Source: an uncultured Clostridia bacterium
GTDB lineage: Bacteria; Bacillota; Clostridia; Lachnospirales; Lachnospiraceae
NCBI GenBank assembly: GCA_947304065.1
Contig: CAMZAI010000017.1
Span: 1 to 21,344, forward strand
Direction of reading: 5' to 3'
DNA: 21,344 bases
Of this stretch, positions 6,237 through 13,821 are shown piece after piece. The position numbers and the translations under genes are program-made. Each line of letters begins with the position of its first letter. Position 1 is the first letter of the stretch. Below the pieces are notes generated by a model, which had not been told where the DNA came from, searched no databases, and saw nothing but the letters and a program-made list of their open reading frames with translations.

Positions 6237-7152
6237 AATACTTCTGCTGCGTTACCTGCGCCGAAGGATCGATCTGAACATCGTATGCCGCATTGATGCA
6301 CTCATCCTTCGCGGTGATCGATACGGTGCCGCCCTCTATGGTTACCACTCCGCGCTGCTTGCCCTTTGAGCTCACATCGGTGTCCTTTGTCGTGATACCG
6401 TCATTCTCCGTCGATACGAGCGTTATATTGCCCGATTTGATCGTAACGGAATCATTTCCCTGGATCGCGGTACCCACCGCATTGACCTCAAGCGTGAGGT
6501 TCTTTATCTTCAGATCGTTCTTTGAGTGTATTCCCTTGTTGTACGAAGCGTTGATCAGCAGAGTTCCCTGTCCCTGTACGGACAGATCGTCCTTTGAATA
6601 AATGCATGCGTTGCCCGCGAGCTCCTGATTGCCGACCTTGCGCGCCCTGTTGTCGTTTAAGGTGTTTACCGTGCCGTTCTGCGCCACTACGGTCGCCTCT
6701 TCGGCATTCTCTATGTAGATGACCGAGTCCTCCTTTGAGGAAAGCGTAACGCCCGATAATATGACGGAAACCTCCTGGTCCTTGGCGTTGACCACGATCC
6801 TGCCCTCCGATAAGGTACCTGAGAATTTGTACTCGCCGGCCTTGGTGATAGTGTATACGCCGTTCTTCTCGCTCCAGCCGTCCGCGACCTCGGTGGTCAC
6901 GGTAAGCCCCTCTGCGGGTGCGGAATCGGAAACGTCCGAAGTACCGGCACCGTCCTGCGCGGGATCGGCCGTAATGTTCGATGTGCCCGCTTCAGCCGCA
7001 GGCGTGTCGGTCGCCTTTGCGCCGGTCCCTGTATTTACGGGCGCCGATGTGGCTGCAGCGTCGCTGCCCGCATCGCCGTTTTTCGCGCAGGCGCCCAGCG
7101 CGCTCACCGTCAGTACTGCTATGACCGTCAGTATCAGTAATCTCTTTTTCAT
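6235..7152 (-). CDS. Cthe_2159-like carbohydrate-binding beta-helix lipoprotein (DUF4353)
   Basis: A 305-residue secreted lipoprotein. The signal peptide ends in a lipobox (SALGAC) with C22 as the lipidated residue. A linker of about 60 residues rich in Ala, Asp, Thr and Gly follows (25-85). The remainder shows repeating short beta-strands typical of the Cthe_2159 family: GEYKFSGTLSEGRIVVNA, the turn GVTLSSKEDSVIYIENAE, GNACIYSKDDLSVQGQGTL, NKGIHSKNDLKI, GNDSVTIKSGNI, NDGITTKDTDV, KDECINAAYDV. The founding member from Clostridium thermocellum is a calcium-binding right-handed beta-helix that binds cellulose and polygalacturonate, so surface binding of pectin would fit the nearby operon. It ends abruptly at VTQQKY, and family members can be longer, so a C-terminal loss is possible. 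The ATG overlaps the stop of the upstream lipoprotein gene by 4 bp (ATGA). Confidence 0.8.
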   Translation of the reverse strand: MKKRLLILTVIAVLTVSALGACAKNGDAGSDAAATSAPVNTGTGAKATDTPAAEAGTSNITADPAQDGAGTSDVSDSAPAEGLTVTTEVADGWSEKNGVYTITKAGEYKFSGTLSEGRIVVNAKDQEVSVILSGVTLSSKEDSVIYIENAEEATVVAQNGTVNTLNDNRARKVGNQELAGNACIYSKDDLSVQGQGTLLINASYNKGIHSKNDLKIKNLTLEVNAVGTAIQGNDSVTIKSGNITLVSTENDGITTKDTDVSSKGKQRGVVTIEGGTVSITAKDECINAAYDVQIDPSAQVTQQKY

Positions 7153-8036
7153 TTTATTCCCCCGTCCGTTTCTGATTTATTTTCGATCTTTATATCTCCC
7201 GTTTCGGGATCCACCATGAACCTTATCTCGCCGTCAAAGGTGGAAAATACCTCGCAGCCGAGTTCTTTGATCGCCGAGGCCATCTTCTCCCCGGGTGCGG
7301 CTGCGGTAACCACGCAGTATTCGGGTTTCAGCCTCTCGAGCAGCTTCTCCGCCTTTTTGCCGTCACGTCCGTGATGCGGCAGCTTGTAAACATCGATGTC
7401 CCCGATATCATACTCTCCGAGCAGTTCGGTAACCCTCTCCTTTTCCGCGTCTCCCGGGAAAAAGAACTTCCGTCCGGCATATTCGGCGAGCACCGCTACC
7501 GAGTAGTCGTTGGACTTTTCGTAATCCTCCTGCCAGGCCGCGTAGACCTTGATCTTCAGATCTCCGAACTCAAAGGTCTCGTTTTCGGTCGGGATATCGA
7601 CCTCCAGGCCCTTGCGGTCCATCGCGATATTGAGCAGCGCCTGCTCCTCGGAATTCTTTGTCGCTCGCGACATGATCAGCCTGTCCACCGTGAGACCGTT
7701 CAGGACGCTCTGGGCGCCTCCGATGTGGTCCTTGTCGGGATGCGTGAGCACCAGAAGGTCGAGATGCTCCACATTCTTTTCCGAGAGCGAATCCATGAGT
7801 TTCGGCGCTTCGAGATAAAGCCCCGTGTCTATCATGATGTTCGCTTCGGGAGAAGTTATAAGGATCGCATCCGAATCCTCTTTTGTCTCAAAAAAATATA
7901 CGCTCAGCCCGGTCACGGGTTCCGCATCCGGCTTCTGCCCTCCGGTATCCTTCTTACATCCGCAGGCAAGAAGCAGAACCGCGGCAATGACCGCTGCAAG
8001 CCTTATAAATATACTCCTTCTGCCTATATATATCAA
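7149..8036 (-). CDS. Metallo-beta-lactamase-fold lipoprotein, ComEC/Rec2 C-terminal-like
   Basis: A 295-residue protein with an N-terminal lipoprotein signal (RLAAVIAAVLLLACGC; lipidation at C25 or C27) and a metallo-beta-lactamase fold like the soluble domain of the DNA-uptake protein ComEC. Motifs are IMIDTG (67-72), THPDKDHIGG (98-107, metal ligands), FPGDAE (193-198), KLPHHG (218-223) and a final strand FSTFDGEIRF. Such lone domains are probably phosphodiesterases, here tethered outside the cell. I chose the TTG at 8034-8036 because AAAGGA lies 7 nt before it; a GTG at 8058-8060 is in frame (303 aa) but has no ribosome binding site. The stop overlaps the ATG of the Cthe_2159-like gene, so the two are co-translated. 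The substrate is unknown. Confidence 0.82.
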   Translation of the reverse strand: MIYIGRRSIFIRLAAVIAAVLLLACGCKKDTGGQKPDAEPVTGLSVYFFETKEDSDAILITSPEANIMIDTGLYLEAPKLMDSLSEKNVEHLDLLVLTHPDKDHIGGAQSVLNGLTVDRLIMSRATKNSEEQALLNIAMDRKGLEVDIPTENETFEFGDLKIKVYAAWQEDYEKSNDYSVAVLAEYAGRKFFFPGDAEKERVTELLGEYDIGDIDVYKLPHHGRDGKKAEKLLERLKPEYCVVTAAAPGEKMASAIKELGCEVFSTFDGEIRFMVDPETGDIKIENKSETDGGIK

Positions 8037-8080
8037 CCCGCTTTCCTTTACGCAATTCACATGTTACTATATATATGACC

Positions 8081-8086
8081 ATTATA
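8081..8086 (-). promoter_or_regulatory. Candidate -10 box for the two lipoprotein genes
   Basis: On the minus strand a perfect TATAAT lies at 8081-8086, placing the transcript start near 8074. A -35 match at 17 bp is poor. The rest of the 8037-8149 divergent spacer is AT-rich and includes a plus-strand TATAAA at about 8120 and the GGAG ribosome binding site of the DUF2161 gene. Confidence 0.4.
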
Positions 8087-8149
8087 AACGGGAATCTGTG
8101 AAAAAATATACACTTTTTTATAAAAATTCGATCGCGCGGAGAGAAAATC

Positions 8150-8842
8150 ATGGAAAAAGACCTGTTCGGACCCATAAAAGCATATTTCGAAAAGCTCGGA
8201 TACGTATGCGACGGCGAGGTCAAGGATATCGATCTGTATATGGAAAAGGACGGAACGAGCGTCGCCGTGGAGCTGAAGCTCTCGCTGGATTTCAAGGCGC
8301 TGCAGCAGGCCGCGCTGCGCCAGAAGGTCGCCGATTCGGTATATATCGGCATCTTCTGCCCCAAGGACATGCGCTCGCACTCTTTCACCGACAAGCTCTA
8401 TCTGCTTAAAAGACTCGGCATCGGTCTCATCACCGTCACAAAGCGCACAAAGACCGTATCTGTCGCCAACGAGCCCGTAGTCTGCGAGCTCAGCACCTTC
8501 CGCGCGCGAAATAAGCGGAACAGGGACGCCGTCTCAAAAGAATTCAACCGCAGAAAGACCAAGCTGAACACCGGCGGAGTCTCCGGGACAAAACTGATCA
8601 CCGGCTACCGCGAGGACGCCCTCGTGGTGCTCGATGCGCTCTGCTCTCTCGGCGGCGAGTCCGATACCCGCTCCATTCACGCGGCTTCGGGCGTAGAAAA
8701 GACCGCTGCGATCCTTCGCGCCAACTATTACAGATGGTTCGAAAAGAAAGGCAGCGGCCGTTACTGTATAAGTGATGCGGGCTATGCCGCGCTCGAGGAA
8801 TTCGAGCCTGTCCTCAAGGCTCTCATGCGCCCCGGCAAATGA
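8150..8842 (+). CDS. DUF2161 family protein, PD-(D/E)XK nuclease-like with C-terminal winged-helix-like region
   Basis: A 230-residue protein. The N-terminal 115 residues resemble DUF2161, described in databases as a putative phosphodiesterase of the PD-(D/E)XK type: the segment GEVKDIDLYMEKDG (22-35) with D26 or D28, followed by VAVELKLSLDF (38-48) with E41 and K43, gives the D...ExK catalytic pattern. The next section is basic (RARNKRNRD, FNRRKTKLNTGG). The last 80 residues (YREDALVVLDALCSLGG onwards, ending DAGYAALEEFEPVL) look like a winged-helix DNA-binding module. Start: GGAGAG 8 nt before the ATG. Its stop codon abuts the stop of the convergent GH105 gene in the palindrome TGATCA. The biological target is unknown; DNA or RNA cleavage or repair is inference. 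Confidence 0.75.
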   Translation: MEKDLFGPIKAYFEKLGYVCDGEVKDIDLYMEKDGTSVAVELKLSLDFKALQQAALRQKVADSVYIGIFCPKDMRSHSFTDKLYLLKRLGIGLITVTKRTKTVSVANEPVVCELSTFRARNKRNRDAVSKEFNRRKTKLNTGGVSGTKLITGYREDALVVLDALCSLGGESDTRSIHAASGVEKTAAILRANYYRWFEKKGSGRYCISDAGYAALEEFEPVLKALMRPGK

Positions 8843-9973
8843 TCATTTCTCTAATCTTAAGATCTCGGAATAAGCCAGAAGGAACGGGCCCACGCCCTTT
8901 GCGTCGTCCTTCACCACGGGTTCGGACATATAGTACTCATATGTTCCGGACCTCATTTTTTCGCCTCCGAGCCCTGCCACAAGGCAGATCCCGCCGAGGT
9001 GGATGCCGTCTTCGTCCGAGGTCATGTATTCTTTGCGGATGCCGTCAAACGCGGCTTTCCCGTATTCCGCGTATTCGGCGGGCAAAAATCCGAGTCTCGC
9101 GCCGCGCAGATAGGAATAAGCCATTATCGCGCTTCCGCTCGTCTCGAGGTAGTTATCCTTCATTCCGCCCATATTGACCACCTGATACCACATACCCGAG
9201 GCATCCTGATAGTCATGCATCGCCTTCATGAGATCAATATACTGCTCTTTCAGCGCAGCGTAGGGCGCACCGCCATTGTAGGAAGGATCCGCGGCTCTTA
9301 ACGTATCGAGCATCGCCATCGAGAACCATCCGATGGCCCTCAGCCAGAAATTGTTCGAGAGTCCGGTCACCTTATCGCACCAGAACATCTTCCTCGAGCA
9401 GTCGTAGGCATGGTAATAAAGACCGCTGCGCGGATCGCGCATATTTTTGCGCACAAGCGCGAACTGAGCGTAGATATCGCCGTAATTCTTACAGTTGTTG
9501 AACCGTGTTTCATACTCCGCGTAGAAGGGCTGGCACATGTACAGACCGTCGAGCCAGACCTGGTCCGGATATATCTTTTTATGCCAGAACGAGCCCTCCG
9601 CGGTCCTCGGCATACGCCCGATCTGCGAGTAGATCAGGTCGATCGCCTTGCGGTATTTCTCTTTTCCGGTCTTGTCCCAGAGTGAGAACAGTGTCTTTCC
9701 GGCGTTGATATTGTCAATATTGAGCTCATCGACAGAATATCCGTCGATCGTTCCGTCTTCCCTCACGCGGTGGTCGGTGAAAGCGTCCGCAAACTTCAGA
9801 TACTTCTCATCGCCCGTGATATCGTACATCTCGAGAACAGCCCCGATCATGCAGCCATCGATATAATTCCAGGTCGCCTTTTTGCCCTGCCTGATCTTTT
9901 CGATATTCCAGAGAGGTGCGTCGGGAGTGCTGCCTTCGAGCAGTCTGTCAATATATTCCGCTATCCTGTCCAA
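8843..9973 (-). CDS. GH105 unsaturated rhamnogalacturonyl/galacturonyl hydrolase
   Basis: A 376-residue intracellular (alpha/alpha)6-barrel glycoside hydrolase of family GH105 (YteR/RhiN-like). It removes the 4,5-unsaturated galacturonate left by pectin lyases at the non-reducing end of imported oligosaccharides. Visible markers are NYIDGCMIGAVLEMY (36-50), QVWLDGLYM at 138-146 with the expected catalytic Asp 142, YYHAYD (186-191), LRAIGWFSMAM, LETSGSAIMAYSYLRG, and the C-terminal YYMSEPVVKDDAKGVGPFLLA. The length is normal and there is no signal peptide. The start is TTG at 9971-9973, chosen because GGAGG lies about 7 nt upstream and no ATG fits. It is the last gene of the pectin operon, 14 bp after the isomerase gene. 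No terminator is visible because the convergent DUF2161 gene abuts it. Confidence 0.93.
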   Translation of the reverse strand: MDRIAEYIDRLLEGSTPDAPLWNIEKIRQGKKATWNYIDGCMIGAVLEMYDITGDEKYLKFADAFTDHRVREDGTIDGYSVDELNIDNINAGKTLFSLWDKTGKEKYRKAIDLIYSQIGRMPRTAEGSFWHKKIYPDQVWLDGLYMCQPFYAEYETRFNNCKNYGDIYAQFALVRKNMRDPRSGLYYHAYDCSRKMFWCDKVTGLSNNFWLRAIGWFSMAMLDTLRAADPSYNGGAPYAALKEQYIDLMKAMHDYQDASGMWYQVVNMGGMKDNYLETSGSAIMAYSYLRGARLGFLPAEYAEYGKAAFDGIRKEYMTSDEDGIHLGGICLVAGLGGEKMRSGTYEYYMSEPVVKDDAKGVGPFLLAYSEILRLEK

Positions 9974-9987
9974 TCCGTGCCTCCGTA

Positions 9988-10830
9988 TTATCTTCTTGCG
10001 CCGCCTTCGAAGAAAAGCCTTGCGGCAACAGCGTTATCCGGCTTTGTATCCTCAAGCGTGCACTGAATGTAGGGTTTTTCCTTTACGATAAAGTCCACTA
10101 TGTCGGAATAATCCATAACTCCGAGGCCTGCTGCCATCGAGACAAGCTTGCCGTCTTTTAAGTCAAAGTCCTTTACATGCACGATCGCGATGTCCGGTCC
10201 GAGCACATCGATCGCGTTTTTGATGACTGCCTTATGATCGCGGCAGTTCTGCTCGTCAAGGAGATTTACCGGATCGAATATGATCTGCAGGTTCGGGGAA
10301 GCTATCTCGTCGAGAACCTTTCTCGCCCTCTCGGGAGTGTAAACGATGTGGCGCGCCACGGGCTCGATCGCGAGTATCACGCCCGATTTCTCGGCCGCCT
10401 CGACTACGGGTCTCACGCCCTCGATAAAGATCTTCAGCGCATCCTCGCTCTTGCAGGCTTCCTCGTAATGATAGTCGACGTTCGGAGCGCCCGTCTCGGT
10501 GCCCACAACTCCGCAGCCCAGAAGCGCCGCGAATCTTAAGTGGGCAACGTATCTCTCCACGGTCTTGCGGTAAGCCTCCTTATCGGGGGTTGCAAGGTTC
10601 AGGTAGCAGCCGAGCACCGCGATATCGAGATCGCTCGCCGCGAACAGCTTTTTAAGATACATCGCCAGGCCCGGAGTCAGCGCGGGATCGGCCGTCGAAT
10701 AATCTTCGATCAGCTTTGAGAGCGCGATATGCGCGCATTTAAAGCCCTGCGCATGCGCCTCGGCCACGCGTTCCTCAATGGTTCCCGGCCTTACGTCGTG
10801 AAGTCTTATTCCCACAGAGTAGTTAGACAT
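9988..10830 (-). CDS. Sugar phosphate isomerase/epimerase-like TIM-barrel protein (AP endonuclease 2 fold)
   Basis: A 280-residue protein of the xylose-isomerase-like TIM-barrel superfamily. The four metal ligands expected for this group are present in order: E156 (LAIEPV), D187 (IFDPVN), H218 (IVHVKDFD) and E260 (CTLED). Members interconvert aldoses and ketoses or epimerise keto sugars, and many uronate operons carry one. Its place between the GH28 and GH105 genes suggests a step in uronate or unsaturated uronate conversion. It might handle the 4-deoxy-5-keto-uronate released by GH105, or it might help in the galacturonate-to-tagaturonate step, since no uxaC or kduI is visible here. Both suggestions are inference. 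AAAGGAG lies 10 nt before the ATG. Confidence 0.82.
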   Translation of the reverse strand: MSNYSVGIRLHDVRPGTIEERVAEAHAQGFKCAHIALSKLIEDYSTADPALTPGLAMYLKKLFAASDLDIAVLGCYLNLATPDKEAYRKTVERYVAHLRFAALLGCGVVGTETGAPNVDYHYEEACKSEDALKIFIEGVRPVVEAAEKSGVILAIEPVARHIVYTPERARKVLDEIASPNLQIIFDPVNLLDEQNCRDHKAVIKNAIDVLGPDIAIVHVKDFDLKDGKLVSMAAGLGVMDYSDIVDFIVKEKPYIQCTLEDTKPDNAVAARLFFEGGARR

Positions 10831-10869
10831 AAAAGATCTCCTTTGTATGTATTCAGGGCCCGAGAAGCG

Positions 10870-12384
10870 TCAGTCCCTGTGTATCACAACATTTTCCTGA
10901 GTAAAGTTCGTGCAGTTCTTTACGATAAAGCCTTCCCTGCAGCATTCGGGCACATTAAGGGCCATCGCGGGAGCGCCCTTCTTCGCGTCCGCAGCAAAAC
11001 TCACTTCGATATCCTTCAGAACGATCTCTTCGATAGGCTGCTCGGGAAGCCCCTCGATCCAGCCTGCCGCATAGTGCGAATTGATCGCGCTGATCCGCTC
11101 GAACACAAGCTTTTTCACGAACGGCGTGCGGTCGTCCACGGGAAGCGGATCCCGGTTCTGAACGTAATCGGTCTTGCCGTCCTTATCGCAGAAATAGAAC
11201 GAATTAACAACGAACGGAGTGATCACGCCGTCCATCTCGATGTCGCGGAAGATGATATTGTCCATGACGCTGTCCTTACCCCTGCCGCGTCTCGTCTTAA
11301 TGCGAAGGCCGCGGTCCGTGCGAACGAACCTGCATCTCTCGACAACCAGCTCCCTGACGCCCGCAGCAGCCTCGCTGCCCACGGTTACCGCGCCGTGACC
11401 GTCTTCCATCAGGCATCCGTAAATGTGTATATTCTTCGAAGGCGTCTTATACAGGCGTCCCATGTCTATCTTACCCGATTTTACCGCGATGCAGTCATCG
11501 CCGAGTGAGAAATGCACGCCCGCGATCTCGACTCCGTCGCAGGATTCGGGATCGATGCCGTCGGTGTTCGGCGAATCCCAGGGGTTGTTGATCGTAAGAT
11601 TATAAAAACCGAGCTTCTTCGAGAAGAAAGGATGAACCGTCCACGCGGGGCTGTTTGACAGCGTAAGTCCCGTAAATGTGACGTTCTCGCAGCCCTTTAA
11701 GAAGATCAGGCGGGGTCTTGCGGCAATGTTGATGACCTTCGGATCCTTCCACCAGTTCTCCTTATCCGCTCCGCCGTCTATCGTGCCTTCGCCGTATACG
11801 CAGACGTTCTTCACATGAACGCCGGTCACGGAGCCGTTGAACATCGCAAAAGGCTCGCCTTCCCAGGTGCCTAAGAAATATCCGTCTGCTCCGCTGCTGC
11901 CCTCAAGCCTTCCGGGGAAGCGCGGTATATCGTTCCGGTTCGAATCGAGCACGAGCTTCGCGCCCTTTTCGAGCTCGATGAATATGTTGCTCTTTAAGTA
12001 GATCCCGCGATGGAAATAAGTACCTGCGGGGATCAGCACGCGTCCGCCCTCGGGACAGCACATGATCGCGGACTGGATGAACGAGGTGTCCTCATGCTCT
12101 CCGTCACCGTATGCGCCGAACTCCCTGACATTGCATGTTGCGGCTATCGCGGGCGTCGAAAACGAACACTTAAACTCCGGAGCCGCTTCCGTCCCGCCTT
12201 CGAATACTGCCGAAGCGTCATAAGAACGTCCGGCTTCCAGTCCGAATACCGTCACGATGCTGCGGCTGTCCGATATCTTTCTGTCTCCGACCTGCAGCGT
12301 ATAAGGCCTTAAAGTCGCGTATCTGCCGCCGTCGTCGATGTCAAATGTCACCGATGCGGGCGTTGTGTTTATAACTCTGATCAT
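10870..12384 (-). CDS. GH28 polygalacturonase, cytoplasmic (likely exo-acting)
   Basis: A 504-residue GH28 right-handed beta-helix enzyme that hydrolyses alpha-1,4-galacturonan. Residues 1-80 form a fibronectin-III-like N-terminal domain seen in bacterial exo-polygalacturonases. The catalytic domain starts at NVREFGAYGDGEHEDT (85-100) and has all four GH28 signatures: NTDGIDPES (273-281, D275), LGDDCIAVKSG (294-304, D296 and D297), GHGAVTVGSE (329-338, H330) and RIKTRRG (361-367). There is no signal peptide, so it probably trims imported oligogalacturonides to galacturonate; endo activity outside the cell is unlikely. The start ATG overlaps the uxaA stop as ATGA, giving translational coupling. 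Other GH28 activities such as rhamnogalacturonan hydrolase cannot be excluded by sequence. Confidence 0.95.
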   Translation of the reverse strand: MIRVINTTPASVTFDIDDGGRYATLRPYTLQVGDRKISDSRSIVTVFGLEAGRSYDASAVFEGGTEAAPEFKCSFSTPAIAATCNVREFGAYGDGEHEDTSFIQSAIMCCPEGGRVLIPAGTYFHRGIYLKSNIFIELEKGAKLVLDSNRNDIPRFPGRLEGSSGADGYFLGTWEGEPFAMFNGSVTGVHVKNVCVYGEGTIDGGADKENWWKDPKVINIAARPRLIFLKGCENVTFTGLTLSNSPAWTVHPFFSKKLGFYNLTINNPWDSPNTDGIDPESCDGVEIAGVHFSLGDDCIAVKSGKIDMGRLYKTPSKNIHIYGCLMEDGHGAVTVGSEAAAGVRELVVERCRFVRTDRGLRIKTRRGRGKDSVMDNIIFRDIEMDGVITPFVVNSFYFCDKDGKTDYVQNRDPLPVDDRTPFVKKLVFERISAINSHYAAGWIEGLPEQPIEEIVLKDIEVSFAADAKKGAPAMALNVPECCREGFIVKNCTNFTQENVVIHRD

Positions 12385-13817
12385 AGTGTAACTCCCTGTT
12401 TGAAAATAGTCATGCTGTGATATCCGGCTTCCTCGGACTTAACGGGTTTTCCGGACGCCACCCCGAGCACGTAGTCAAAGAATTCCGCTGACAGCTCTTT
12501 GCTTCCGATCTCCGTGCTCACGAGCCTTCCCGCGTCAAAATCTATCCAGTTGCTCTTATGTCCCGCAAGAGGCGAATTGCTCGATACCTTTACAGTCGGA
12601 ACAGGCGAAGAGAGCGGAGTTCCGCGGCCTGTCGTAAACAGGATCAGATGCGCTCCCGCCGCAGCCAGCGCCGTAACGGCCACCATATCGTTGCCGGGAC
12701 CTTCAAGGAGATTAAGGCCTTTTGTGCATACCCTCTCTCCGTATTTTAACACATCGGCGACCGCCGCGCTTCCCGATTTTTGAACACAGCCGAGGGACTT
12801 GTCCTCGAGAGTCGTGATGCCGCCCGCCTTGTTGCCGGGCGAGGGATTCTCGTATATTACCTGATTGTTCTTCTCGTAATAATCCTTGAAATCGTTGATG
12901 AGGCTGACTGTCTTGTCAAATACGTTCCTGTCTGCCGCCCTGTTCATAAGGAGCTGCTCGGCTCCGAACATCTCGGGTACTTCCGTAAGGATGGTAGAAC
13001 CGCCCGCGGATACCAGCATATCGGAGAACAGTCCGACGAGAGGATTCGCCGTGATGCCCGAAAATCCGTCGCTTCCGCCGCATTTGAGACCTACGATCAG
13101 TTCGGACGCGGGGATCTTTTCCCTCCTGTCCTTCGAAGCGATCGCGATCAGCTCTTCGAGCAGCTTTGCGGCATCTTCGAGCTCGTCTTCCGACTCTTGG
13201 CACACAAGGAATCTCGTGCGCTCCTCGTCGATATCCTTAAGATACGGCTTCATATGGTCAAAATTATTGTTCTCGCAGCCGAGTGAAAGCAGCAGCACTC
13301 CTCCGCAGTTCGGATGCGAAGCCATGCGTCCGAGTATCATCGCGGTATGCTCCTGGTCGTCGCCCATCTGGGAACATCCGTAAGGATGAGTCATGGCAAC
13401 GACTGCGTCTATCGACTCCGGACGCTCCGCTTCGAAACGGCGCGCAAGGGATTCCGCGATATGGTTTACGCAGCCTACGGTCGGAATGATCCATATCTCG
13501 TTGCGCACTCCGACTCCGTTCTTTCTGCGGTATCCCATGAAGGAAGCCTCTTCGCGCGATGCCGGAAGCTCCGTGTCCACGGGCTCGTAACTGTATTCGA
13601 GCTTGCCCGAAAGACCGGTGCGCACGTTATGGACATGCACCCAGTCACCCTCATGGATGTCGCATTTCGCGTAACCGATCACATTGCCGTACTTGATGAC
13701 AGGCGCGCCTTCGGGAATATCGCAAAGAGCCGCTTTATGTCCCGCGGGCACCGTATCGGTCGCCTCGAGCATGACCATGACATTGTCGCGCTCGTTTATC
13801 TTAATGCTCTTCTTCAT
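12381..13817 (-). CDS. uxaA: Altronate dehydratase
   Basis: A 478-residue enzyme converting D-altronate to 2-keto-3-deoxygluconate in galacturonate catabolism; the family is iron-dependent. Residues 1-70 form the SAF domain (AGHKAALCDIPEGAPVIKYG, then GDWVHVHN). From about 95 onward comes the dehydratase domain with NEIWIIPTVGCVN, THPYGCSQMGDD, LLSLGCENNN, GLKCGGSDGFSGITANP and TTGRGTPLSSPVPTVKVSSN. SAF and dehydratase parts are fused as in full-length UxaA. It follows uxaB by 4 bp, with its ribosome binding site AGAGG overlapping the uxaB stop region, and overlaps the GH28 gene by 4 bp. The related GarD (galactarate dehydratase) is the main alternative; the uxaB neighbour favours UxaA. Confidence 0.93.
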   Translation of the reverse strand: MKKSIKINERDNVMVMLEATDTVPAGHKAALCDIPEGAPVIKYGNVIGYAKCDIHEGDWVHVHNVRTGLSGKLEYSYEPVDTELPASREEASFMGYRRKNGVGVRNEIWIIPTVGCVNHIAESLARRFEAERPESIDAVVAMTHPYGCSQMGDDQEHTAMILGRMASHPNCGGVLLLSLGCENNNFDHMKPYLKDIDEERTRFLVCQESEDELEDAAKLLEELIAIASKDRREKIPASELIVGLKCGGSDGFSGITANPLVGLFSDMLVSAGGSTILTEVPEMFGAEQLLMNRAADRNVFDKTVSLINDFKDYYEKNNQVIYENPSPGNKAGGITTLEDKSLGCVQKSGSAAVADVLKYGERVCTKGLNLLEGPGNDMVAVTALAAAGAHLILFTTGRGTPLSSPVPTVKVSSNSPLAGHKSNWIDFDAGRLVSTEIGSKELSAEFFDYVLGVASGKPVKSEEAGYHSMTIFKQGVTL

Positions 13818-13821
13818 AGAT

